Source: Wolfiporia cocos (lineage: Eukaryota > Basidiomycota > Agaricomycetes > Polyporales > Phaeolaceae). Taken from it: a stretch of DNA of 64,000 nucleotides. Below the pieces are notes generated by a model. The model worked only from the letters and a program-made list of their open reading frames with translations, did not search any database and was not told where the DNA came from. The stretch covers positions 1,736,001 through 1,800,000 of the forward strand of contig JACCLO010000010.1 in assembly GCA_029448655.1 (NCBI GenBank), given 5' to 3'. Below are positions 1 to 12,747 of the stretch, one piece after another (the stretch's first letter is position 1; each line of letters opens with the position of its first letter). Position numbers and translations under genes: made by a program.

Positions 1-1211
1 CGCTCTTCTTCAATGACTCGAATTTGAGTGCTATTCAAGCCTTCTTTGACCGCAGCAAACAGTGCAGCATCCGCATCGGGGTCCCAGAACGGCGCGTCCT
101 TCACACTGAGCGCACTCACGCCTTTCTTCGGTATCCACACCGCCGTCTTGTCTTGATCTGCATACCTCAGACGCTCCGCTATCTGCCACCCGAGGACCCT
201 ACATTCCTCCGCGGTAGTGCGCATGAGCGTTGTGCTCGGGTTGTGCTCGAACAGGTTGCGCCCCGTGTACTGACCCGGTACGGTGTCGCGTGGGCCGAAG
301 TTGCACATGTCGAGTGCGCCGAGCGACACGACCTGCGGTATGCGTGCGTGCGCGGCCGCGGTGAGGCGCGCGTCCCCCGCGCTCAAGACGCCGCCAAGGA
401 GCGCGTCTGCGAGCTCGGTCGTGGTCAGATCGAGTATCCCGGACCAGAAGCCCGCCACCGCCAGCTTCTCCATCGCGCGGCCGCCGGCGCCGGACGCGTG
501 GAAGACGTACGTTGTGCATGGGTATGCCGCGAGTAGCTTGCGCGCGTGCGTCACAGCCGGTGTCGTCACGCCAAACATTGTGATTGCGATGCGCTTGTTG
601 CCGGGCGACGCAGGCGAGATCCCCGAGGTGGGCGAGGGCGGCGGGCCTTCCAGGAGGCGGGCACGCTGCGCTCGCGCCATGCCCGCGATCGCCCCCGCCG
701 CGTTGTCCAAGATTGGGCAGAGAATGTCATTCAGGCCGGCAATGTCCACTACGCTGTGCATCATGGCAAGGTCGGACTCGCCGACAAAGGGATGTGCGTC
801 GCCTGCGGCCATCGTGCTCACGATGAGCTTCGGAAAGCCGAGAGGAAGGGCCGCGCGCATGACCTCTGAACTAAGTGATGTGCCACCGCTGCCGCCCATC
901 GAGAGCGCAGCATGAATCGCGCCGGACTCGCGCAAGGACTTGACCAGTGGTATCGTATGCTTAATAATGGTGGAAATGAGTTTTCCCCGCGAAAGAGATT
1001 GCAGGTCGGAGGGCGGGTCAATGCCCGATGAGACGAAGATGTCCAACTGGGTAATGGCGATTGAGGGATGTTGGGAGGGCGTGCGTCCCACATCTATGAG
1101 TTTGCACTGGACGCCATACTCATTGACAAGCTTGTCGTGCACATACAGCAGCTCGTCGAGCTTTGTGTCACAGGTCCCAATGAGGGCGACGGTAGGAGGA
1201 GCCGTGGACAT
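1..1211 (-). CDS. UPF0261 / Tm-1-like ATP-binding protein (3' end outside window)
   Basis: One uninterrupted frame runs from an ATG at 1211 off the left edge of the window, giving about 403 residues of a family that is normally just over 400, so only the last few are missing. The start is followed by a Rossmann-like strand and GTCDTK (residues 9-14), the nucleotide-site signature of the UPF0261 family. Further family blocks are SMGGSGGT, STMAAGD, FHASGAGG, GVLSAG and NFGPRDTVP. This is the N-terminal half of tomato Tm-1, a protein known to bind tobamovirus replication proteins; the native reaction of the family is unknown. The gene is divergent from the TIM-barrel gene that begins at 1446. 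In plants the two modules are fused, and in bacteria they are neighbours. I see no intron. Confidence 0.93.
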   Translation of the reverse strand, partial: MSTAPPTVALIGTCDTKLDELLYVHDKLVNEYGVQCKLIDVGRTPSQHPSIAITQLDIFVSSGIDPPSDLQSLSRGKLISTIIKHTIPLVKSLRESGAIHAALSMGGSGGTSLSSEVMRAALPLGFPKLIVSTMAAGDAHPFVGESDLAMMHSVVDIAGLNDILCPILDNAAGAIAGMARAQRARLLEGPPPSPTSGISPASPGNKRIAITMFGVTTPAVTHARKLLAAYPCTTYVFHASGAGGRAMEKLAVAGFWSGILDLTTTELADALLGGVLSAGDARLTAAAHARIPQVVSLGALDMCNFGPRDTVPGQYTGRNLFEHNPSTTLMRTTAEECRVLGWQIAERLRYADQDKTAVWIPKKGVSALSVKDAPFWDPDADAALFAAVKEGLNSTQIRVIEEE

Positions 1212-1445
1212 TGTGGTCTAAGCTGTGAGCCCTGTTGCTGAACATCGGTGGAGATATGTGAAGTCCCATGGAGCGGTTCCCAAAGGACTACCCATGACCA
1301 TGACCGTGCTGGTCATATAGGCCGCGGCTGACAAAGGCACTGGAGAGCGGAAGGACGGACAGCCAAGGGAATGCACATGACTAAACTGATCGGTTATGTC
1401 ATTCGTATATATCTATATCGGTGTCATTGAACGATTTTGAAGGGC
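1212..1445. promoter_or_regulatory. shared divergent promoter of the Tm-1-type pair
   Basis: A gap of only 234 bp separates the two start codons, so both genes are probably driven from one bidirectional promoter. The stretch near 1405-1420 is rich in TATATATC-like sequence and lies about 30-40 bp ahead of the rightward start. No specific factor site is recognised. Confidence 0.5.
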
Positions 1446-2425
1446 ATGTCGTCCTTGTCCACTGCCACTATGCCTCGTCCAACAAACCGCGAGGAAGCTT
1501 TGCAGGGCCTCCGCCAGACACTGGCCTCTGGCAAGATAATCCTTGGAGCTGGAGCTGGTGCGTGCTGCTACGGTCATGTTTGTGGGATAGGTAAGATTGA
1601 TCGTGGACAATGTCAACAGGCATCGGCCTCTCTGCAAAGTTCATTGAGAAGGGGGGTGCAGACCTTATCGTCCTCTACAACAGCGGCCGGTTTCGTATGG
1701 CAGGGCGAGGGTCGTTAGCTGGACTGATGCCATATGGAGATGCCAACGCCATCGTCCTTGAAATGGTCGGCGTTACCTCGCGCTTCGCCTTTCCCACGTG
1801 CTGAGAAATGACATCATAGGCCAGCGAGGTGCTGCCGATCGTCGAGCGCGCCGGGGTGCTCGCAGGCGTGTGCGGGACCGACCCCTTCCGGGTGATGCCC
1901 CGTTTCCTCCGCCAGCTGAAGGACACCGGTTTCTGCGGCGTGCAGAACTTCCCTACCGTCGGGCTCATCGACGGCACCTTCCGCCAGAACCTCGAGGAGA
2001 CAGGCATGGGCTATGCGCTCGAGGTCGAGATGATTCGCGAGGCGCACCAGCTGGAGCTACTGACGACACCCTATGTCTTCAACGTCGCTGAAGCCGAGGC
2101 GATGACTCGCGCGGGCGCCGACGTGCTGGTCGTGCATATGGGCCTGACCACGTCAGGGAGCATTGGTGCAAGAACGGCCGTGACGCTGGATGACTGTGTA
2201 AGCACCATCCAGGCGTGTAGGGATGCAGCGATCAAGATCAACCCAGAGATTATTGTGCTGTGCCATGGGGGGCCCATTGCGAGGGCGGAGGATGCACATT
2301 ACGTCCTCAGTAGAACTAGAGGCGTGCATGGCTTCTTCGGCGCGTCCAGCATGGAGAGGTTGCCGGCCGAGGTCGCAATAGAGGAGAACACCAAGGCATT
2401 CAAGCAACTCAAAGCAGGAGCATGA
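1446..2425 (+). CDS. TIM-barrel PEP-hydrolase-like protein (Tm-1 C-terminal half)
   Basis: Three exons (1446-1557, 1620-1765, 1820-2425) join in frame to 287 aa, close to the usual length of about 275-280 for the PEP-hydrolase-like TIM-barrel family. Conserved blocks follow in order: [13 protein letters not shown] (assembled across intron 1), [71 protein letters not shown] and CHGGPIA near the C terminus. The start at 1446 is the first ATG in frame; 1470 is an alternative that would drop eight residues. The family is annotated as phosphoenolpyruvate-hydrolase-like from bacterial members, but the true substrate is uncertain. Head-to-head placement with the UPF0261 gene implies that the two act together, as one protein does in plants. 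Confidence 0.93.
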
Positions 2426-4118
2426 ACGTTGTCTGGAGAGGAGGAACATTTTGATAGATCTTGTTCCATTGTTTTCAATGGTATTGCTTCGGTGTTGCTT
2501 CAAAAGCGTAGCCAATCGTAAACTGATTACCGAAATGTGAAAATAGCCAGACAGCCCAAAGGCATCTGACAGACCGGTGAGAAGATGCTCCGGGCGACAA
2601 GTCATCTAGGCTGAGGTATCAGCCCATTCAGCACCGAATACGCCACAATGCAGCCCAACAGGTGTCTTGCTTCTAGTTGCGCTAACAACGGCTTCTCTGT
2701 CTTCTAGTACCATAGTGAAAATTTCAGATCATTCACAGCATCTTGACAAATCAGGGTGGTACTTGTCTCCGCCGGTGAAATAATTGAGTGGTAAACATGG
2801 TGGAACGCAAGTAGATGTGGTACCCAGTCGGCCGCCAGCGCAATCTATTGGATATCAGCTACAAGAGATTGGCCCTCCAGTATGGTGTCCGATCAGCGTC
2901 GGTAGCTTGTTATCCAGTGAGCTGTGTATTCAGTGGTTCAACTGTCATGTCAAGGACACTGGCGAAAGCTCGGTCACATTGCGGCGGTAAGATTCGGCCA
3001 TCAAATCACGGAAAACAAGAGGGTGAAGATGAATGTTGCGTATGGAGCACCCGTGGCATGATTAATTCAATCTTGAAATTCCGGAAATGTTGGGCACATC
3101 TGTTACTCGAGCGCACTTCACGCGTTTGCCCCGGCCAGGGACGAGATAACTTGGTGAGCTCGGCAAGAATTGGGAGAAAACACTTGTTCATGATCGCCGG
3201 AGTTAGCGAATGGACGAGCAAAGTTTGTCAGCACCTCCCTTCCAACAAACATAAAATCCCGGATCAATTGACCGTAGTACGAGCCATGACGTGGTTCTAA
3301 TGGGGCATTAATCAGTGCTCTGCAGCACGTATCGTTGGAGGTCTTCTCTTGCGACATCATTCCAATGCGTTTGGGGACAGACTTTGTTAGTACGTAGCGT
3401 GTTTCGGAGGTACCCTAGATCCCAGCTGAATGACCATAGATTGCTCATACTTCGGTGTAATAGTCACATTCAAGATGGGAAAAAGCCACAGTCCGGGTAC
3501 ATGGCTCTTGCAGGCTCGCGTGTATTACGCGTGTATTGCGTATGGGGTGAACACATGTCGGCGGTCAGATCAACTTGAATTACTGTGTTATTACAAGATC
3601 ATTGGCCAAAAATGTCTTCGTGCAACTATCAAGATCACCGATACTGTGGCGACAAATAGCATTAATGCTAAGCAATTGGTGAATACCTTGAGCATAGTCC
3701 AAGTCATGAACCTAAGGACACATTCGTCCAGGACCACTGTATGGAAGCTGCACATGCGCAATTAAATTGTTGTACACACATAGAAACCGACTCCGAAGAT
3801 TGTTTTCCATTAGGCCAAGCATTCACGATTCCATAGGAGCGCACAGCTTTGTCTCGAGCCACAGGACTGCCCAGAGTGGGGAGTGGACAGCGGAACAGTT
3901 CGCGTAGTATCAGAGTGCAGCCCACACAACCAGCGTGCTGATGATTCCTAAGGCGAGGTAGTTGTACATGAACAAGCCGATTTCGGTGAGATCGCGCGCG
4001 AGTTACCACCGATTCGGCCAAGTCTCCACGTCCTTGACCGCTACCGCGACCATCGTCCGACCAATATCAACGACCGCCGCCGCCGCCCCGACCATCCACC
4101 TGCATCTCTTCTCGAAAC
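2426..4118. other. intergenic, no gene recognised
   Basis: Several overlapping open frames of 70-160 codons exist here (for example 2815-3300), but none shows a family motif, a plausible splice structure or a low-complexity pattern typical of coding DNA. A CCAAT box at 4061-4065 lies 54 bp before the SFT2 start and may belong to its promoter. Confidence 0.5.
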
Positions 4119-5051
4119 ATGTCTAGCTCCGCAGAACAGTCCTTTCGCAGCAACCTCTCGCAGTTCCGCTGGGCGCAGGGCGGCGATACGGCAGCGCAGG
4201 GACAGGACGCGGGCTTGCAACCGGGGCGGTTCACGCGGTTCTACAACGCCATTGGCGGCGGCTACATCCCGCTTCGCTCCACTGAACGGTCGAACGACGA
4301 GGAGGCGTACTTTGCTTTGTCAAGATGGGAACGGTACGCAGTTGCACCCAAGTAGTTTCAACGCGCTTTCTGACCTCGTATTCGGGAATGCGGGATTGAC
4401 CTCGCGCATTACTGCTGACATTTAGATTGTTGGGATTTGGAGGCTGCTTGCTTGGGGCTGCTGTTTGTTTCTTTGTCGCGTTCCTGACATTGCCACTATT
4501 GGCCTTGCGCCCCGCAAAGTTCGCGCTTGCGTTCAGGTATGAGACGTGCAGCATTGAGTTCAATGGTTATCATTAAAGGGTCCATTTTACAGCTTGGGCA
4601 GTCTGCTCGTAATGTTCGGGTGTGTAGTCTCAGTTCGGTTTCAGAATGTAACGGATGCTCATTCGTCGGCTTTCTAGTTTCTCTGTGTTGATAGGGCCGA
4701 TAAACCACATAAAACACCTCGTATCTCGAGAGCGACTACCCTTTTCGGTCGCATATGTTGGGAGTTTAGCGTTGACTTTGTACTTCTCTCTTGGAGTGAG
4801 TTCCAACGTTTAGATCATACACATGCAACTGACTTAATGCTCATAGGCACACTCATATTTCGGCTCCTTGATCGGTGCCGTGATCCAGGTAACGTCCGTA
4901 ATCACGACCAATTCGCGCGTCACTCAACGCCAGAACATAGGTCATTGCGCTCGTCTCATACGTCCTCGCCTACTTTCCGGGAGGGACTACAACGCTTCGC
5001 TTTGGCTCTCAAATGGCTCTACGCGGTGCTGGGAACATTCTCCCTTTCTGA
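4119..5051 (+). CDS. SFT2: SFT2-family vesicle transport membrane protein
   Basis: Six exons (4119-4333, 4426-4536, 4593-4619, 4678-4795, 4847-4888, 4941-5051) encode 207 aa, close to yeast Sft2 (about 215). The soluble N-terminus ends in YIPLRSTERSNDEEAYFALS and RWER, the family signature just before the membrane domain. Four hydrophobic segments follow: LLGFGGCLLGAAVCFFVAF, FALAFSLGSLLVMFG with FSVLIGP, FSVAYVGSLALTLYFSLG, and GSLIGAVIQVIALVSYVLAY. The protein ends YFPGG..LRFGSQMALRGAG. Sft2 acts with Got1-type proteins in fusion of endosome-derived vesicles with the late Golgi. Exon 3 is only 27 nt and lies inside a transmembrane segment. Confidence 0.94.
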
Positions 5052-5274
5052 CCTCTCTCTCTGACCTCTCTCTCTTTCACTGTGGGTTTCGCCGCTGTCC
5101 CAAAGGCTGCGTGAACGCGAAAATGCACACTAATATTTATCAGTATAGCTACATTCTGTCCGATCATATATCACATTTCGTCCTTGCTGTCGTATATTTA
5201 GCACATCTCTGCACTCCTAAATCCGAACTCCAGAATAATGGAAGTCCAGAATCCTGCGCTCCAATAGGTGAAGG

Positions 5275-8200
5275 TCATGAGCTATCTTGCGTTGCTTCGA
5301 GCTCGTCTACGGCCAGCCCGACCGCATCCTCGATTCGCCGGGCCATGATGTTCATGTAGCTCTCGTATGACTGCCAGTCCTTGCCGAGGGTCTCTTCAGT
5401 CTGCGTCGAGCGTAATCATGTCAGAAAGGGCATCTTGGCAAGGCAGGAGGAACACGCACCAATTCTAGAGTTCGCAGCCGTTGCAGAGTGGCGACGAGCT
5501 TGCGTGCGGCCTCCGATTTGATCGCCTCGCCATCAGGAGCGGAGGCGACTCTCAAGTTGCGCGGTATTGAAGTTTTTAGGTCTGGATTGTTGATGTGGCG
5601 GCCCTCCCCATAGAACTCTAGATGCCGCCAGAGCAACAAGATGACCATCTCCAGAGCATCTATGCCGATTGAGTGAGCTGTCAAACCTGGGCTGCGCCAG
5701 AGTATATGAGACGTACTCAGAGTGCTTGTGCATGTCCGCCGTGCTGACACGCGCCAGCAGTCCAATTCGCGGCTGATGAGGATCTGCTTTTGCCGCACAT
5801 CCAGGTTGTCAAGCAGACTCGAGTCTGGCACGGGTACGATCTATGCAGGCAAACCGCGTCAGCTATCTCATCGGAGGCATGTCGTGATTGAATTCTGAAG
5901 TCTCACTTCATGGACATTGTCCACCCTGATGTGGTCTCGAGAGGCAATCTCGTTGCTCAGGTCCACAACATATTTCAGAGAGTTCGCGAGGTTGTCGCAG
6001 ATGTAGCTCACTGCTTCGATAGCGTCGCCAATGGTAGGCATAGTGGCTGGAGGCTCTGTCAGTGGCATAAAGCGTGCGAAAGCGTGGTTTCTTACCGAGG
6101 AAATGAGCGGGTCGGTCGTCTTGTCTCGGTGTCGCGACGATGGGAGAGAGAACGAGGGTGAATTCTTCCTCTGTGGTGGGTTGAGTGATTGGTGAGCCTG
6201 TCGGTAGAATTTTTGTATGTTTTGTACATACCCGTGAACTCGCTCGCATTTCCTAGGTAAGTTATCAATGATTTCCGTACAAGCTGGTCCTTGTAGCGGA
6301 CAGTAGCGCGGAATCTCGACTCTGAATTGAACCCTAAACGAGTGCGGGTCACGCCAAATTATCAGGGGTGTATTGTCTTGTCGCACACCGGTAGACCCAC
6401 CTTGGCTAGCGATACTGGCATCGGCAAACTCTACGGACGTCTGGGCCTGGACCTTGTCTGACCAGTGGCGATTGCCTACACAACGCGCGGCTAAAGCGAG
6501 GATTGCGAGGTGGATCCCACCGAAGCCAGAGTTGGAGGCCTACTTATCTCGTCAATAGGAGTTACCTATGATTTGCCCTAAACGCACCAAATCAAGCTTT
6601 GGAACCAGCTGAAGGACGCTCGCACTGAGGGTCACGATAAGGCGAACTTCTTCCATCACAGACAACGACAGCTCGTCGACTTCATTCTTGAGCAGCAAGA
6701 CGATAGTATCCCTGCGACATGTCAAGAATCGCAGAACCTACTAAAGCCATCAATATGATGCAGGAGTGGCCATGAGAGGATAAGCTCACATGGTTAACGG
6801 CGGTGTTATGCTTAGGGCCCAGTGTCATGAGAATCCCGCTAACAAGCTGAAGAGCGGGAAGGAAGAGCTGGTGATATCTTTGGATAGCGGAAGGTAAGAA
6901 CGAAGTCTGATCTGTAGATGTCGTGGCTGAAAGCTCAGATCGGCTTTGAACGAGAAGACGACGGCCGACATACCTACGAAAGCTTGGTCTGCTTCCGGCC
7001 TTGCGTCCAAGAACTCGCATTCAGCCAGTACCGGTATTGCCTTGCATTCCAGCAACCGCTCAGCTCCTTGCCGAGTTTGGGTCATGCGAATCAACATAGA
7101 CATCTTGGACTCATATACAAACAGCGTGTTCATATCATCTAGTTAGATTGTGTGAGCGAACTCAGTAGCAGACACATCTCACAGATACTGTGCATACCTG
7201 GATCTGGCTTGAGAACGTCTTGTAATCGAAGGTCCGACTCTTTCAAGCCTTGAATGAATCCGGATAGGAATCCATGACGGACGAGCGAGTGAAGGATAGC
7301 TGGCTGCTTCTCATGGTGTGATAGACGAACCAGGGAATCAAGAAGCGTGAAGGCTACTGTTTTCCAGATCTCGATCCCGTCAATGGCATCTCGAGATACA
7401 GAGGCCACGAGCCGATCCATGGAGCTTCTGAGAACAGCCAAGCTACCATCGACCAATGATTGCCGCGAAGAGTGCGATCCGCCGAAGGAACTGGAACTGA
7501 TGGTCAGCATCTTCAAAGGGGCCAGGCTGTCCAAGCCATTCGATGATGAGAATGATGCAAGAGCAGAATCTGGTCCAGCATCCGCCGACATCACCAGCTG
7601 GAGATAGTTGACCAGTGCAGCATATAGGTTGCCTCGAACTAGCTCTAGGTGCCCATAATCCATGATGCACTCGAGAATACTGTGAAGGAGGGCATATAGA
7701 CGCTCTGCAGGAAGTGAGCTAGCTTCAATGTCTCCCCCGGCTGACTGAAGAAGCACTTGGTGATGCCTATCTTCTCTCAGCTTCGTAATAGTCGACAGCA
7801 TGGTCTCTGCAAGGAGGACAGCAGTAGACTCGTCGACGTTAGACGAACGGAGGGTCAATGGTATGATGTGAAGCAGGTCAAAGAGCATGTTCTCTCGGCG
7901 GTCGTAGGGCAGCCGTTCAAAGCATTTCATGAGACACATATCCAGGAGTCTTCGCCACGATTCGTACCCGCTAGCAGCTGCATAACGAACTTCCCGTCGA
8001 TGGTTCTCCACGGCACAGCTCTCCAGAACGTAGTTCATTTCAGACTGTAGCTGTTCGAGGTGCTTGGGGGTTAGGATGCGCTGCTGAAGGTGTAACGTGT
8101 GGCGCGCCATCGCGAGTAGAGATAACAAAGCGTTCCGATCGACCACTTCGCATCCTGATTCGTCGACTCGAATGCAGCTGTGCAAGTTAAGATGTCCTAG

Positions 8201-11200
8201 GAACTCCAGCTGCACCGGCTGTACCGCAAGGCTGTCGGACCAATCGAAGTCCAGTGACTGTATGAATTCGATCATTCTGAGATGCGACTGCCCTACTTCA
8301 CGGAAAGGTTTGAATGCTTCTATCTCCCAGGGATTGCCACCATCTTCCAGATAGTCTTCTTCATTACCGAAGAGGAGTTCGAGGAGGTCTGCTATGCTCT
8401 TTTGGTGTCCCTTATTGGTCAGTACGTGCAGTTCTAATGCCACAAGATCGATAATCCATGAGCGGAGGCGCAAGAAGGCTGCTACGTTGCTGACTGTAGT
8501 AATGACACGAGAGCTGTCGTTGTATAGAACCTCGATGAACGGCTCGCCTACTTCAGTAGAGGGAACCTTGAAGGGAATGACGGCGAGATGGCGGGCGAAG
8601 AAGTCTTCTCGAGTACGAAGATAGCGCATGATGAAATCAGAGGTCTTTGAATGTTTGCAAAGCTGATATACGATATGGTAGCACCTTTCGGCCAGAGCTG
8701 GAAGTGTCACGAACAGCGGGTCGGTCTTCACCTGCTGGCGACCGCGGCCCTTGCCCTTTAAACGAGGAATACCTTCATTGAGCATGTCAAGAATAGAATG
8801 GATACACGACCGCCGTGAGCCAAGGGCATGTGGATCTTGAATTTGACTCTCAGTGGAGGCGCTACCGAACAGTAGAAGATGTGCAATATTGGGGAAGGGT
8901 CGATTGGTGTTCGTGTTTCGGAGGAAGAGCTCCAGTACCGCTAACCGGATCGCTTGCTCTAGGACAGGGGTCGATTCATCAACGTCGGGTGCGCCTGCAC
9001 CCGTGCTCTGTTCCGACTCAATGTCTGCCTCTTCTACATCTTCCATCACCTCCAGGTCCAGGATGTTCCGGAACCCATCCAAAATGCGCTCCGACTCGTC
9101 GCTTCGGTCGATGAAAGGAACGAGCTGCGAGGCAGAAGGCGAAGCCGCGAGAAGGGTGAGAATCTTGACGCTAAGCAATGCAAGTTCTGGGAACGCAGGA
9201 TAGTTAATGTACGCGCCAACGGATGGAATGTGTTCGGGTGAATATGACAAAGCTTGGTCGAGACGAGTGTAGTATGACGCAGGTGGAACTTCTCCAATAA
9301 CGGGCTCGTTGAGGTCACTCAGCACAGGAAGGAGGACATCCAAGAAGATATCCTGAATCTCCAGGACACGGTGAATAATTCGTAGCACGCGAGTGATTGT
9401 TGTGCGGAAGAACAGCTCCTCTTCTGCTAGGTTCCTGTCAAACCCATTTAGGCCTTCAACCAGGTACGACAGGATGCTGTTCTGGAGTGGCGACGGCGTG
9501 AGCATCCTGTGCATAATGTCGAAGCCTGGGTGAAGCGCTAAGTGCACTAGCTCGTCGCCCTGGGGCTGAAGTTCTTCCACTTCCGACACCAGAGTCTCAA
9601 GCGGGAAGCTAGCCAGACACCGCTCGACAAAGCAGAGACAGAGGTCGTTCGTGCGCCAGCGATCCGATGGCCGCAAGTACTCCCTGGCCCCAATTCTGGA
9701 AAAGACATTGTCGATTACGAATGATGCGAAGGGACCAATACCAGGCCTCCTGTGAGGATGCCCCAGACCATCAGGGATCGTGTTCGTGGGCACCAGATCG
9801 CGGTATCGCTCCTTGAATGGAAGGCTCTTCGGCGTATGCACGAGTGTACTGAGGAGTTTCAGGAAAGGAATAGTCGCGGGATACATCTTGTAGACCGACT
9901 CGACCTCCTCCAGTTCAACCTCCACCCCCTTCACCGCAGGAAGTGTACCTCCAATGCCTGTGCTGGCACGCACATTAATCACTTCCACTCGCTCCATAAG
10001 CGTCCATACTGCTCTGCAAATTTCTACGCCAGCAGCGCCTGCTCCAGGCTCGCAGAAGGCGGCGAGCGTTTCAAAGATCGCGCCCTTAAGCTCCAAGGGG
10101 ATTCCTAAAGGCACGAGTGAGACTAGCGTTGGGATCGCACGGAACTTGGCATGACTGGTAATAGTAACGCGCACAGCCACTGAGTAGCTGACGACGGTCG
10201 AGAGTAGGCGTAGGAAAGATTGAGCGAGGAGCACATCTTGTTGCGTGAAGGGGAGTTGCTGTGGTGGAAGCTGCGGCTGCGGCTGTACCCATCCCTGGGA
10301 GGCCGCGAACATAGCGTCGGCAGTCTGTGGCTGGATCGGAGGAGGGTTGTTTCGAGGGGCCGAGCCGGCTGCCACCCACGAGTCTAGCAATGCGAAAATC
10401 GCGCCCCACGAGATAGCTGTTTCAGATGATGTTTGTATCGAGCTACCCGGCACGACATCGCCTCCACCTCTGGCGAGGAAATTGTACGCGAGCTCGCTAC
10501 ACTGTTCACCCTTCGCGAGCCCCCCTAGCATGTCGTACAGCGCCATCGACAAGTCAATGTCCCTCGCCTGAGTGGACCATACAGCCCATTGCAAGAAGGC
10601 GGGGAGTTTTCCCGATCGTGATTCTATGAGCTCACTGTATGTCGATCGTCGTCTCTCCTCGACAACGCTGCCTCCCCAGAAATGCAGTGCCCGTTCTGGT
10701 GGAAGTGTAGCGTAGAGAAGTCCAATGAGCGCGAAGAGGACAGCCATGTCGTTTCGTGGGGGGGTAGCTGATGCCCTGAGGGGCTCGGTCATGCCGTCAG
10801 AGAATCTGACGGATGAGGTTCCGTGCGTTGAGCGAAATAGGCGCGATCGGTCGTTCCGCGTGCCAGCGAGAAGAACATCTTCCTGCCGCTGCTTGATCTT
10901 GCGCAGCTCCGAGGACGCGAGCGTGATGAGGGAACGTACGAGAAGTTCACATGCCTCTAGGATCACCGGCTTAAAGTCGTCCGCTGGTAGCTCCATGGCA
11001 GGATCGTGCTCTGCTTGCGCCAGTAGTGTGCTAGCGAATGAGACTGGCAAATATGTGGAGTGCTTCTTCTGCATCTGCGCGACCATGCGCAGCAAGTATG
11101 TGAAGCAGTCTCCTTGTACCGCATTCCACACTTGTGTCTCCAGCTCGTCTGCGCGGAACCCATCCTTGGCTTCCAGCGAAGGATCGCGTCTCCTCATTTC

Positions 11201-12340
11201 CGTCAAATAAAGGGTCCACTTGAGCAGCACCGTTGCCTTCAGCCCAGACTCGTGCCACCGCGCATTGACGTCCAGCTTGCGCTTCATGTACGCCATAAGG
11301 CTTTGCTCCCCCTCCGTCGCGTCCTGCCGCTTACGACCTCCAATGGACGTAGGATCTACCGTATCGAACGCCGCCAAGACAGTTGAGAGCACGTAGTACG
11401 TCATAGAGTGGCGGGGATTCGCGTCCAGCCAGTCGATGAGTTTCGCTATATGATTAGAGGAGAGATAGCCCATGCGTCCGATGAAATAAAGTGCTGTGGC
11501 TATGTTACGTCTTTCGTATTTGAGAGATTCACATCGAGCGCTCAATACGTCTGCACCCAAAGATGGCGCTTGACCTGCAGTGCAAATCTCCTGTCAGTAT
11601 ACGACGGACATGCAATGTGGCGCACGAATGCTTTACAGCTTCACAGTGCAGGTAACAATGAATAAAACTCACTTTGGGCAGATGGTGCTACAGTATCACT
11701 CCTCGCATTTTGTCTGGCAGTTTGCGCCTTGCCGAGCGCATCCCCTAATTTATACATTTCTTGGAACAACCTCTCTGGCAACGTGAGGCTGCCGGTGGAT
11801 CCATCAAGCAAGTCTTGGCGGACAAAGTCTCCAACGTCGGAGAATAGCTTTGTTGGACAGGAAATCTGCCCTGCATCTGCTGCTTCGAGCATGTAGCGGA
11901 GGCAATCAGCCATGTCACGACGTCTGCGATGAAATTCGAGAATCGCAGATTCGATGGCGCGTTCAGGAGTTAGGTGAGGGTCGTCGGTCATGACGTCTCG
12001 AAGAATCTCGGCGACATAACGCTCGGAGCAGTCTAGCTGCTGTGAGATGAAGATGGTTTGTCTCGCGAAGTCGGGATTCACCACGACTGATCTCCCGTGC
12101 ATTTGAATTTTACCTGTACAGATGAGTTTCAGCTTATAGTGTGAGGACACTTACGATGTCTTACGCACCGGACTCCAACTCGCGTTGTTCTTGTGGGCTA
12201 CGCGCACCCACATCGTAGAGACTGAGTAGTTGTGGCTTGTGTACCATCAACTGTTCAAAAACGTCTTGTTCGCCATTCTGAAGGCCTCGAGAGCTGAGGG
12301 CAGCCACCAGAAGTGTCCGGAGCTGTTTTAGAGACGCCAT
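5275..12340 (-). CDS. NUP192: nucleoporin Nup192/Nup205 (inner ring scaffold)
   Basis: Thirteen exons read leftwards: 12340-12169, 12113-11673, 11574-7198, 7138-6974, 6911-6790, 6737-6588, 6539-6401, 6333-6232, 6170-6096, 6055-5907, 5840-5717, 5677-5460 and 5400-5275, giving about 2119 aa (human NUP205 is 2012). The recognisable family blocks are the N-terminal HKPQLLSLYDVG, QLDCSERYVAEI, the long alpha-solenoid in the 4.4-kb exon, and near the C terminus YVYESKM-like LFVYESKMSMLIR followed by TQTRQGAERLLE, RYHQLFLPALQLV, GFGGIHLAILALA and RFRATVRYKDQLVRK. The start is placed at MASLKQLRTLL because no ATG exists further upstream in the frame, although the frame stays open to 12448. Several 3' introns are only 39-52 nt. 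Exon 11 (5840-5717) is the weakest part: its best protein-like reading lies in another frame. Nup192 is an adaptor of the nuclear pore inner ring. Confidence 0.93.
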
Positions 12341-12747
12341 CGAGGTAGCCGACGCGACGTCGTGGTAGCGAGGTGGTGGCCCCGGAGAGAGTGCGTTGAA
12401 GCGCGTCCTATCCCAGAGCCAACTGCCACCCGTCGCGTTCGGATGCACGTGGTCTTAGCACCAGCGCTAATGTGCGCGAGGTGTTCAGCCACAGACGCGC
12501 CGCTGTGTGCAAACGATAGCCTATAAAATACAATATCGCAAATGAGAATACTGTGAACGACAGGATTTCTGAGCTTCAGATGCGTGCATGCAGAAGGAAT
12601 TGTCACTTGAGCTATGTCATTGCCCTGATTCGGTACAAGGCTCGGTTACGTAAGGGAAACGCGGACCTTCCCCCGACGCGTCTCACAGACTCCGGGCCTT
12701 CTCTCGATATCGCTTTCCTGACTCCTCTCACTGTCTTTCCTACCACC
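12341..12747. promoter_or_regulatory. divergent promoter between NUP192 and NAA30
   Basis: These 407 bp separate the two inferred starts. A TATAAAATA sequence at about 12522-12530 is oriented towards NAA30, some 220 bp from its ATG. The half near NUP192 keeps an open frame without an ATG, so the NUP192 5' end may be mis-set by an unrecognised upstream exon. Confidence 0.4.

Noticed and set aside
2815..3765. Overlapping frames of 110-160 codons
   Set aside because: No motif, no codon or splice support; likely chance in a non-coding gap.
12553..12747. In-frame upstream extension of NAA30
   Set aside because: The extra residues are unlike the family, and the ATG at 12748 gives the typical N-terminus.
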